This document shows positions 34,514-44,479 of a stretch of DNA of 64,000 bases, one piece after another. Location of the stretch: NCBI GenBank assembly GCA_020310875.1, contig MU260054.1:248001-312000 (forward strand). Reading direction: 5' to 3'. The position numbers and the translations under genes were made by a program. The notes below the pieces were generated by a model. It was not told the origin of the DNA and made no database searches. It saw only the letters and a list, made by a program, of their open reading frames with translations. Numbering within the stretch: position 1 is the stretch's first letter; each line of letters begins with the position of its first letter. Origin of the DNA: Ceratopteris richardii. Taxonomy: Eukaryota > Streptophyta > Polypodiopsida > Polypodiales > Pteridaceae.

Positions 34514-35428
34514 TACCTTGAAGTGATTTGGATGGTAGTCGATTGACAAGGTACACTGCAGTTGAAATAGCTTCTGCCCATAGATAATGTGGCACTTCTT
34601 CTCTTCAAGCATTGTTCGGGCTGATCCAACCAATGTCTTGTTTCTCCTCTCTGCAATTCCATTTAGTTGAGGAGAGTACCTGGTAGTCACTTCCCTTTTG
34701 ATACCTTTATCCTGCAAGAACTCATCAAAATCTTTGGAGAAGTATTCTCCCCCTCCATCAGATCTGAGCTTCTTTAGTGATCTACCTGTATGATTCTCCA
34801 CATGCGCAAGATACTTCTTGAAGCAATCAAACACTTCATTCTTACTCTTGATAAAGTATAGAACATTCCATCTACTATGGTCGTCAATAAATGAGACATA
34901 ATACCTTGATCCTGCCAATGAAGGTTCTTGACTTGGTCCCCATACATCTGTATGTACTAAGTCCAATAAATTGTTGTGGATGTAGCCTTTGTGGTTGAAT
35001 GGTTGTCTTTGTGCCTTCCCAATCTGACATGCATCACACCTGTTGATCATGTGTTGCTTTGATATGTTCGGCAGTCCTAGAACACTTTGATCCCTGCATA
35101 TATCCTTCAAGGTTCTTTCATTCACATGAGCAAGTCTCTTATGCCACACTTCAAGCTCACTTAGGGTTTGAGACCCAAAGTTGAATAGAGCTATGTTCCT
35201 GGTATCTCCTACTTCAAAAGTAAAGAGCCTACCATGCTTCTCACCTCGGGCTATCTTCTTGAAGCCTTGACATGGATCTTCCACAAAAGCTCCATGTTGG
35301 GTGAACCTAACTTGCAAGCCTTTTTCAACTATTTGGCCTACACTTATTAGGTTTTTAGTGATAGTGGGTACATAGAGAACCTTACTCAGAATGTTTGTCC
35401 TGCCATTGGAAGCTTTGACATTACCAAT
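34514..35428 (-). mobile_element. Copia element C1, middle part
   Basis: On the minus strand this gives the end of the protease domain (LSKVLYVPTITKNLISVGQ), the integrase zinc domain (VWHKRLAHVNERTLK, RCDACQIGKAQ) and the integrase core (LVHTDVWGPS, FIDDHSRW, RSDGGGEYFSKDF, YSPQLNGIAERRNKTL). It joins in order with the piece at 26017-28217 across the C2 insertion. The gag-side end is cut at 35428 by the LTR of G1. The remainder of C1 must lie beyond the window. Confidence 0.85.
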
Positions 35429-36054
35429 TGTCACTCTAGCACAATGGTGAGTACCAACATGAGGAGATACACCTCATAAATGTCAATCCATGGAGACGTG
35501 AGGACCGGTATGAAGACCGCGAGCAAGTGATGGCACAAGTGCGTGAGTGAAAGCACACAAGCATGCACACACATACACACACACGCGCACAAGGTAAGAG
35601 CAAAGAGTGGAACAATGGAAAGCTTCGATTACCAAAGAGCTCTCTTACAAAACTGAAATCTACAACAAGCTAACCTCAAAAATGAGCTCTCCAGCCCTTT
35701 TTATAGTTTTTGAGTGGTTTTGGCCCTGTCCAGACCTAGTGTCCGGCCTAGTTAAAAAATAGGTTCCAGGGCTTATTTGGGCGCTCAAACGGAGTCTAAA
35801 AATTATGAAAATTGGTAGGATGGTAGATCTAATACTCCTCAAGCTCGAGGACTCCTCAGCTTGAACAAAATGGAGTTACAAAAATGGAAAATGGTATTTA
35901 CAATGGTTTTTAGTGATAAAAATCACTATTTTTGTAGGGATTTCTTTTGAAAATTTGACAGGTGCTTCTTGGAGCTCCCTACTTGCTCCTTCTTCTTGTG
36001 TGTCCACTTCCTTGATGCGCTTCCATGCTTTGTCCTTGACCTTGAGCTTCAACA
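35429..36054 (-). repeat. 3' LTR of G1 (626 bp)
   Basis: The plus strand runs TGTCACTCTAGC to GAGCTTCAACA. It is close to the G2 LTRs, with roughly a dozen differences by eye. A TATA box lies at 35697-35706 on the minus strand. The PPT (minus, G-rich) follows at 36055-36068. Confidence 0.9.
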
Positions 36055-36408
36055 CTCCCCCCCCTCTTGAGTCTGTCATCCTTGACAGACCCTTGTTGTC
36101 GTGGTTGTTCCAAGTAGTACATTGAGAGGTAGTGTCCGTTGCGTCCAACAGGGGCGATCCCTCTTCTCAATGTATCCTGGTCGTTTGTCTGGTTCTTCAC
36201 TTTGCCACTGTCATCTCTTGCAATTTGTAGTCGCTTCGTACGTACTTCTGCCTTGTATTCCATCGGGGTGGTGCATTTGTAAGTTTTCCAAAACTGCTAG
36301 CTGCTCAAAGGAGGTGGTCAATGTTGATTGTGAGCAACTCTCGGTGGTGGATGGCTTCCTTGCTCCTGTTGTTGTCATCTTGATGTCGTCTGGTTCTTCC
36401 CAAGATGG

Positions 36409-36413
36409 TTTTT
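36409..36413. repeat. Target site duplication of G2, left
   Basis: TTTTT next to the LTR is repeated at 49464-49468. The target lies in the T-rich 3' region of G1. Confidence 0.75.
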
Positions 36414-37038
36414 TGTCACTCTAGCACAATGGTGAGTACCAACGTGAGGAGATACACCTCATAAATGTCAATCCGTGGAGACGTGAGGACCGGTATGAAG
36501 ACCGCGAGCAAGTGATGGCACAAGTGCGTGAGTGAAAGCACACAAGCATGCACACACATACACACACACGCGCACAAGGTAAGAGCAAAGAGTGGAACAA
36601 TGGAAAGCTTCGATTACCAAAGAGCTCTCTTACAAAACTGAAATCTACAACAAGCTAACCTCAAAAATGAGCTCTCCAGCCCTTTTTATAGTTTTTGAGT
36701 GGTTTTGGCCCTGTCCAGACCTAGTGTCCGGCATAGTTAAAAAATAGGTTCCAGGGCTTATTTGGGGGCTCAAACGGAATCTAAAAATCATGAAAATTGG
36801 TAGGATGGTAGATCTAATACTCCTCAAGCTCGAGGACTCCTCGGCTTGAACAAAATGGAGTTACAAAAATGGAAAATGGTGTTTACAATGGTTTTTAGTG
36901 ATAAAAATCACTATTTTTGTAGGGATTTCTTCTGAAAATTTGACATGTGCTTCTTGGAGCTCCCTACTTGCTCTTTCTTCTTGTGTGTCCACTTCCTTGA
37001 TGCGCTTCCATACTTGTCCTTGATCTTGAGCTTCAACA
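36414..37038 (-). repeat. 3' LTR of G2 (625 bp)
   Basis: TGTCACTCTAGC to GAGCTTCAACA on the plus strand, nearly identical to 48839-49463. A TATA box lies at 36682-36691 (minus). Confidence 0.95.
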
Positions 37039-37054
37039 CTCCCCCCCCTCTTGA
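37039..37054 (-). other. Polypurine tract of G2
   Basis: On the minus strand a CAAGAGGGGGGGGAG run borders the LTR start. The upstream codons GSVRDDR, shared with the dORF end of G3 and G0, lie next to it. Confidence 0.85.
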
Positions 37055-37463
37055 GTCTGTCGTCCCTGACAGACCCTTGTTGTAGTGGTCGTTCCATGTA
37101 GTATCTTGGGAGGTAGCATCCTTTGCGTCCAACAGGGGCGATCCCTCTTCCCAATGTATCCTGGTCGTTTGTCTGGTTCTTCACTTTGCCACTGTTATCT
37201 CTTGCAGTTTGTAGTCCCTTTGTACGTACTTCTGCCTTGTATTCCATCTGGGTGGTGCATTTGTGAGTTTTCCAAAACTGCTAGCTGCTCAAAGGATGTG
37301 GTCAATGTTGATTGTGAGCAACTCTCGGTGGTGATCGCTTCCTTGCTCTTGTTGTTGTCATCTTGATGTCGTCTTTTCATAGTTTTCATGCCAAGTACTT
37401 GTAACCCATAATGAATGGTGGGTAAGTGCATTAGTGCATGGGTTGAACAAAATATGTGCCTTG

Positions 37464-37514
37464 TGCATGGCCTTGTAATGTGGCCCTATATATGCGTACT
37501 TGGAAAACGCATGG
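37464..37514 (-). other. Conserved 3' hairpin motif, G2 copy 1
   Basis: ATGGCCTTGTAATGTGGCCC is followed by a stem ATGCGT (37492-37497) and ACGCAT (37507-37512) around ACTTGGAA-type loop bases. Confidence 0.6.
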
Positions 37515-37913
37515 CAAGAAGTATGGTGCAAGAGATTGGGTCTTGAGCTAAGTGCTCAAGGGTATGCTGACGAAGAGGTTTCCTAATCTATCATGGTTAT
37601 AGTGTTGTTGAAACATACACGTCTTACCATGGTGAAGGGTCCGTTGATCTTCATCTCTTCGTGTTGTGGTTCCCTCATGGTGTTTGACCGTCGGCTTGTC
37701 CTTTTTGTTGAGGGATGTCCTTGCTGGAAGTTCGCTGATGAGCACTTTCAAGCACAGTGTCTCTCTTTTTTTTTCTTTTTCTCTTTTTTTTTTTTGTTTT
37801 TTTTTTTTGGAACACGATGGCATCAAACAAGAAGAAAGAGGTTAGTATCAATAACATATTTTGCATGTGAAAATTGTGTCTCATGTGCCTGGGATTTCTC
37901 AATTGTGTCTATG

Positions 37914-37964
37914 CACGGCCCTGTAAGGTGGCCCTATAGTGATGCATACTTTGGAAATGCATGA
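37914..37964 (-). other. Conserved 3' hairpin motif, G2 copy 2
   Basis: The same upstream block (GGCCCTGTAAGGTGGCCC) is followed by stem ATGCAT (37942-37947) and ATGCAT (37957-37962). Relative to copy 1, a G-C pair has become an A-T pair, with both sides changed. Confidence 0.6.
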
Positions 37965-38031
37965 CTTGAATGGTGCAAACGATAAGGTTATGCCAAAGGC
38001 ACATGGTTGCTGCTGGTCGAGGCTTTTGATG

Positions 38032-41000
38032 TTACTTGTATACTCGATGAATTCTTTGATTGGAGGTGTCTATCGGATCTCGAAATGATGTAATCCTCCG
38101 GATTGGAACCCATTTTGGAATAGGAATTGGTACTGTAGAGATCACCTCAGGCCAGTTCTTCTTTGGATGCAGTCCAAACTTTGGTATCCAGTGTGGTTGG
38201 CCCCTTGGTTCTGTGGATGTTGCTTGTGCTTTTGGCTTCCAAACCGATATCCTGGGTGAGTGCCTACCTTTTTTTGTAGAAGGGTTGAGTTTAGCTTCTT
38301 TTGGTCTTTGTGCTCTGTTCTTACCCTTTGCTTTCCTTGGCTTCTTTGTTGAGGCCTTTCGCATGGCGGGGAGCATAGGTCTTTGTACGTGTAAGAGCTT
38401 CTTGGGTACCCACATCTGTAATCGCCCTTGTTGAGCTGTAGCTAATTTTCTAGGCACCCAAATTTGTACTTGATTGTGGTCGGCCTTCATTGATAGCTTC
38501 GGTACCCAAATTTGATGGATTCTTTGTGCTTGACCCTGTCGTAGGTGCTTGGTCCTTCTGTTGTCATGGTCGATCTGGTTGGGTGGGAGTCTTTGAGGTA
38601 ACATCGATGATTGTACTCCTTTCTTTACCCAAATCTGTGTCGTGCCCAACACTTCTTTCTTCTTGAGGGCTCTTTGTCTATTTGATAGACTGGCTGTCTT
38701 GCACTGTTTTGCTTGCTTCTGAGGCTGAGCTCCTGTGGATGCTTTGCTCTTTAAAAAACAAGAAGAAGGTTCATCTTGCCTTTGCGACTGTCCTTCCGTG
38801 ATTGCGTCCGTTTGGGTCATAGAGCTTTTGACATCTACAACATCTTGTTCGAGAAGATTAGCCTTAGAGGAACAAAGAGAGTGTGTGGTGTCAGTTTCAA
38901 TGGGCATGCGATTCTCCAATTCTAATGTAATGCATTGATTATATACCCACACTTGAAGAAGTTGACTTCTTAGGTTCAAGTTGACAGCATGGACGTAAAT
39001 CCAATCTTGACCCAAGACAAGTGGCTCTGTGAGGTCCTCATCATGACACACTAGCATTTTGACTTTTATTGGAACATCTTGAAGGTAGATGGGAAGTTCC
39101 ACCTCGCCCAAACAGGGTGTTTCCACGCCTCCTAATCCTATGAGATAGGCTTCTATGGGCTTGATGTCTAATTGCAGGTCTTGGCAGTATGAAAATCGAA
39201 CTGCACTAGTTGCTGCTCCTGAGTCAACCAATGCTCTCACAGTCCTTACACTCTTTCCTTGTCCTACCTCTATAGTCACAAAGGGTCGTCGATCAATTAT
39301 TTGAGAAGTAGTTCTGCCCGATTTTTGGCACATGTCCATGTGATATTTTGGAGCCTTTGTGTTGACATCTAGACCCAGCCGCCGTAACTTATTTCTTCTG
39401 ATGCGCTCTCTAGCCTCTGCTTGTGCTTCTTCTCTAACCCTTAACTCCTCTTCTTTTCGCTTCTTAGCAGTGTTGAGTCTCGTGAGCATTTCCTCTGTAA
39501 GAGGTTCTTGATATAACTTGACTCGGCATCCACTAATATAGCTGGGTAGGACATCACCTTCTAAAGTGGCCAATTGAACTGCACCGCTAGTGGAGAGTCT
39601 ATTAATGATCATGGGTCCATATCCTCTTTTCTCCAATTTGCGGGCATGTTGCTTTAGCGTATAAACCAGCACTAGATCTCCTTCCTTCAATCCTTTATCC
39701 TTTACATGGGCATCAAAGTATGCTTTTTGCCTTTTCTTTGCAGCATAAATGCCTGCTGCTGCTCGTAGCCTCGTCTCACCTAAGCGTTCTAGATCAAAGA
39801 TCCTGGAAGACAACTCATGTCCATTCCACTCATGCTCTTGTGCTACTTTCAAGGCTGGGATTAGGAAGTCCAATGGTAGCACAGCATTCTGTCCAAAGAC
39901 CATCTGGAATGGGGTAGCATTGAGTACCGTTTTGTAGGCCACTCGGTATGCCCAAACAGCATGATGAAGTTGTTTGTCCCAATCAGAGCGTTTATTATTT
40001 ACAAGTTTCGTCAATACGTTACATAGGATCTTATTCGTGCTCTCGGCTTGTCCGTTAGCTTGTGGGTGATAGGGGGCAGACTTCTTATGTATTACCATGA
40101 ATTCTTGAAGGAGATTTTCAATGACCTCATTCAAGAAGTGCGTACCTCTATCACTAACCAACTCTATTGGTAACCCGTATCTAGTGAACACATTTTCGAA
40201 TAAGAACTTAGCCGTCGTTTGAGCATCATTCTTTGTCGTGGCTTTTACTTCCACCCACTTTGTAAGGTAATCTGTGGCTACAATGATGTATTCTGCATGG
40301 GAGTTTCTAGCTGGGGGGTTAATAGGACCAACAAATTCTATGCCCCACTTCGAGAATGCGCGTCCTCCCATCATTGGCCTTAAAGGAATCTCGTCTTTTC
40401 TTATCGGATATTGGGCACGTTGGCATGTGTCACATTTCTTCACATAAGTATGTGCATCCATATGAAGAGTGGGCCACCAAAGTCCTGAGAATAAAATGGT
40501 CTTAATTACTCTGTCAGGCCCAAAGAGTCCACCTGCAGCACCGCTGTGTGCAGTTTCTAAGACTTTCAAATAGTCTGATTCATGAACGCACAGTCTTAGG
40601 TAACCATCCTTGCCTGTTCGATATAAGTTGTCTCCTACCAAGGCATAGTCTTGAGCCTCTTGCTCCATGCTCCGTTTTCTTGCAAGACTAGCCTGATTGG
40701 GTAATGTTCTCGATCTCATGAACTCAACCAATGGAGCACTCCAATCTGGGATTAATGACACGTGATAAAGAGTGGCATGCTCCACTGGGGGTCTCTTCTG
40801 GCACACTGGACAATTCTGGATCCACTCCTGTATTTCTTTGTCCATGCTAGGCCAATACACTCCTAAACGTTTTAGATTCTGCAATGTTCGTTGTTTAGAG
40901 TAGTGATTTCCTAGCAGTCCCTCATGGGATTGTTGCATCCAACTAGTATGTTCGTCGTCCTCAACACAACAGGCTAATACGCCCTCGGTATCTTGCTTGT

Positions 41001-44000
41001 ACATACTTCCGGCCAATATTTGATACTTTTGTGATTTTACAATTTCTTCTTTGCTTGTCTTCACATTTTTATTTGCAGGGCCGAAGGTTAGGACCGGTAC
41101 CAGCTTATTTGCCCATTTAGGAACAACTTCTAAATTGAACAGATAAGCATCGGGCAGTTCATCAGACACTCCTTGCGGTGGCTCTCCTGAAGTGATACGA
41201 GAAAGATGGTCTGCCCTAAGATGGGTTCTACCTTTCCTGACAACAACTTCAAAGTCGTATTCCATTAGTAAGAGGAACCATCTCACTAAGCGGCCTGTAT
41301 TGCAAGGTTTATTGACCAAATATAGTAAAGCTTGATGATCAGTGAAAAACTTGAACTTATTGGCCAATAAATAGTGTCTAAACTTTTTCACAGCGTATAC
41401 CATGCCTAAGCCTTCTCTCTCCGTTGTGGTATAATTTCGTTCAGCTGCATTTAATTGCCTACTAGATGCTATCGGCAAATCTAGGTTTCCTTCACCTGTT
41501 GGTTGTGCTAGCACACATCCTCTTGCATGATTGGAGGCATCTACATGGACATGGAATGGTTTGCTCCAATCAGGAGTGGTCAGTATTGGTGCTGAGCACA
41601 AGCGTTTTTTTAGCTCGTTGAAGGAATTCTCGCATTCCTCGTTCCACTCAAAATTTGTTAACAACCCATAAAGAGGTTTAGCTATGATGGCATACATGTG
41701 GATAAACCTACGGTAATATCCACAATGACCCATAAAGGCTTGTACCTCTTTAACATTCCTTGGTCTTGGCAACTCTGCTATCGCTCTTACCTTGTCTTCA
41801 TCTGTTGAAATTCCATTCTTAGAAACAATGTGACCTAAGATCTTACCTTGTCGCACCATGAACACACACTTCTCTGGGTTCATACACACTCGATAATCTC
41901 TACACTTGTTGAAGATTTGTCGGAGCTCAGGGATGTGGTATCTTCTTTGTTGGGAATGAGCACATAAGTCATCCACATATACTTCCAAGCTCTTCCGCAA
42001 GAACTCTTTGAAGACATGACACATGAGCCTTTGGAATATTGCAGGTGCATTGGTGAGCCCAAATGGCATCACACGAAATGCAAAAATTCCCCATTCTGTG
42101 GCAAAGGCCGTTTTGTGTTGATCTTCTGGGGCAATGGCTACTTGGTTGTAACCTGAAAATACATCAAGGAAGCTATAAACTTCCTTGCCTGCAACACGCT
42201 CCAATAGATGTTCGGTGATTGGAAGTGGATAACTATCTCTGATCGTAGCGGCATTAACTTTTTTAAGGTTAATACACACTCGCAATTTCCCATTCTTCTT
42301 GGGCACCACCACAATGGGGGACACCCATTGAGTGTGCTCAATCTCATAGATGAATCCAGCTTCAATCAACCTGTCAATTTCCTCCTTTATTTTGGCTGCA
42401 TAATTGTCATTATATGTGTAGGGCTTTTGTTTGGTGGGCTTGGCATCAGCGGTCATCGGAATTGTATGAGAGCAAATCTTTGGGTCTACTCCTTTCAGGT
42501 CTCTATAGTGCCATGCGAACACATCCCTATATTCCCTTAATAGAGCTACAAGCTCTGCTTCTTCTTTTGCACTTAGGTCATCTCCTATGTACGTGCATCG
42601 CTCTTCGTTCCCTTCAATGGTCACTACAATTTTCTTGGTCTTTTCTTTATTGTCATATGCTTCTCCTATAATGGCCTCTCTCTTAGGCATCCGTACCAGA
42701 ATTTTTTGGTCTTCCACTTCATATTTCTTGAAATTATCTGGTACTTCAAACAATGATTCTTCCTCTTCTTGTTTCATTGCTTTTCTTTTCTTTTTCTTTT
42801 GACCTCCTTCACTTCCTTCCTTTGAATTTATCGTTTTAATACTCGTGAGGGGTTCTTCTTCTTTTTGGGTTAACACTCCTATGTCCTCTAAATAGTGTTC
42901 CTCTGAGTCAAAGTAAGTATCCATCACAATGGATTCTAGATCTTCATCATTCTCTTCTTCTTCTATGAACTCACTAGGGTCACACTCTTCCAACAGGGGC
43001 TGACACATGAACACTGAAATATCATAACCCTCCTCATCACAATGAGGTGTCCACTGTTCTTCATTGACTGCTATGTCCATGGTAGCTAAGATTTCTGCCC
43101 AACCATGAGGTTCAAATTCCTCATCTGGAAATATCATCGGTGTATAGGCTGGGTCTTTTATTGGTCTATCTCCTGGGGAAGTTCCTTCTTCTCTCGCTTT
43201 TAGGCGCTTTTCCTCTTCCTCTACGACCTTGCACATCCACAAGTGAGTATCTTCATGCAGCCAGGATGGATCAGGTGAACTTCTAGAATGCACGGAGATA
43301 GAATCTTCTTTCGCTTTGTGGATAGGATTCCACTGTAGGGGTGGTACATCTCTGAAGGTGTAATCCTTCAGATTGACCTTGGTTGTGACCCCTAAGTGTT
43401 GTAAGTACAAGGAGTTGGTTCCCCAATCCTGTACTATTTGCAATTGTCATAGGAAGGGTCTTCCTAGGATCATCTCGTAGACATTATTTTTCTCATAGTC
43501 ACATATAGCAAATGTATGTTCAAACTCTACACCACAAGTGGTTAGAGTTATCCCTTCGAGCAATCCTAGAGGTCTTTCAAAATGACCATCTGCCATTTGA
43601 GGCTTCATTCTAGTTGGTCTTAATGTGGGTTTGCCCCATCGCTTCCACAAGGAGGTGGTCGCAATAGCAACACCAGCACCCGAATCTACAATTGCTTTGG
43701 TTGTGTAACCTTGATAGGTGATCGGAAGATAAGTGTTACCTTCTTCACCTTCGCTCATGTCTCCTATCTTGTCGAGAGGTATCTCTGGAACTTTTTGCTT
43801 AGAGCCTACTTTTGGCATATTGGATTCAAGTTCTGGAACCTGATCCTTCACATGATTCCAGAGCTCAGGTTTTGCTTTGAGCAGCTCCTCTACAGTGAGA
43901 TGACATTGAACCTTAGTGTTCTTCACAACATCAGTGTTTCTTGGAATCACTGAGTCTTCATTTCTTACCAATATTGTGGGAGCTCTGATCTGGAGAGATT

Positions 44001-44475
44001 CAGATTCCCACGGGCCTGTGTAATGAGGCAACTCTTGTAAAGAATTAGATTCAAAATCTAATCTTTCATCTTCTTGTTGCTCTGCTTGGTCTCCATAGAT
44101 AGACGGAATGTCTTGGGGAAATTGGTCATGAAGATCATCAATCTCAGGAATAGGAGGGGAATTACCCTTCTCCTTGGCCCATTTCTCTTCCTGTATTTCC
44201 CGCAAGAACTCTTGAGAGTACTGTTGAATTGAAGGAGGCATTCCAGCATCCGTGGAATTAGGAACATAAGCTCCCATTGGTGGTGAGCTTCCTCTTTCAA
44301 TAACTGGTTGAGCCTGTGGAGGTAAAGAAATTTGTGGTTTGTTTACCAACTGCTCTAATCTTTCTAGTAAGCCTTGGAAATGCAAATCCGGTTTGACAGA
44401 GTTTGTCTGATTGAACTTTTGACTAGTCTCAAGTATAGCTTGAGCTTGTTCTACCATTTTCATGCAGATTTTCAT
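38032..44475 (-). pseudogene. pol: pol region of G2 (protease to tail)
   Basis: Element order: protease (IVDSGAGVA, MILGRPF), an acidic linker, RT (VPKKNGKLRVCINLKKVN, FGLTNAPA, YVDDLCAHS), RNase H (FHVHVDASN, FTDHQALLYLVN), a first H2C2 zinc domain (LGVYWPSMDKEI then CPVCQKR), a second (LETAHSGAAGGLF, LWWPTLHMDAHTY, CDTCQRAQ), the integrase core (LVSDRGTHF, HPQANGQAEST), the integrase C-terminal part, a second retropepsin-like domain (ALVDSGAATSAV, PLVLGQDWIY), and a tail with about seven W-V/I-P-K motifs (QIWVKK, QIWVPK, QIWVPR, QMWVPK and others). The part from RT to tail is one long open stretch of about 1800 codons; the whole has about one or two breaks. Confidence 0.9.
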
Positions 44476-44479
44476 CCGT

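Larger units (their letters stand above)
35429..36413 (-). mobile_element. Gypsy element G1, 3' end
   Basis: The 3' LTR (35429-36054), PPT and about 350 bp of 3' internal sequence are found here; the element continues at 49464 on the far side of G2. The internal piece matches the equivalent region of G2 closely. The LTR cuts copia C1, so G1 was inserted in C1. The five bases next to the LTR (CCAAT) are the predicted target duplication. The partner end is outside the window. Confidence 0.85.
37055..38031 (-). other. 3' region of G2 with dORF-like tail and two hairpins
   Basis: About 1 kb lies between the pol stop and the PPT. In element order it holds a hairpin motif (about 37964-37914), an A-rich run on the minus strand (about 37810-37760), a second hairpin motif (37514-37464), and a short frame whose end (YYMERP then QQGSVRDDR) matches the last codons of the G0 and G3 dORF (YYIQHS, QQGSVRDDR). 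The same layout is in G1, so it is a subfamily trait and not damage to one copy. Confidence 0.7.

Noticed and set aside
37675-37964. Lys-rich or Phe-rich frames in the G2 3' region
   Set aside because: They are caused by a T-rich/A-rich run, and the G1 counterpart differs in run length.
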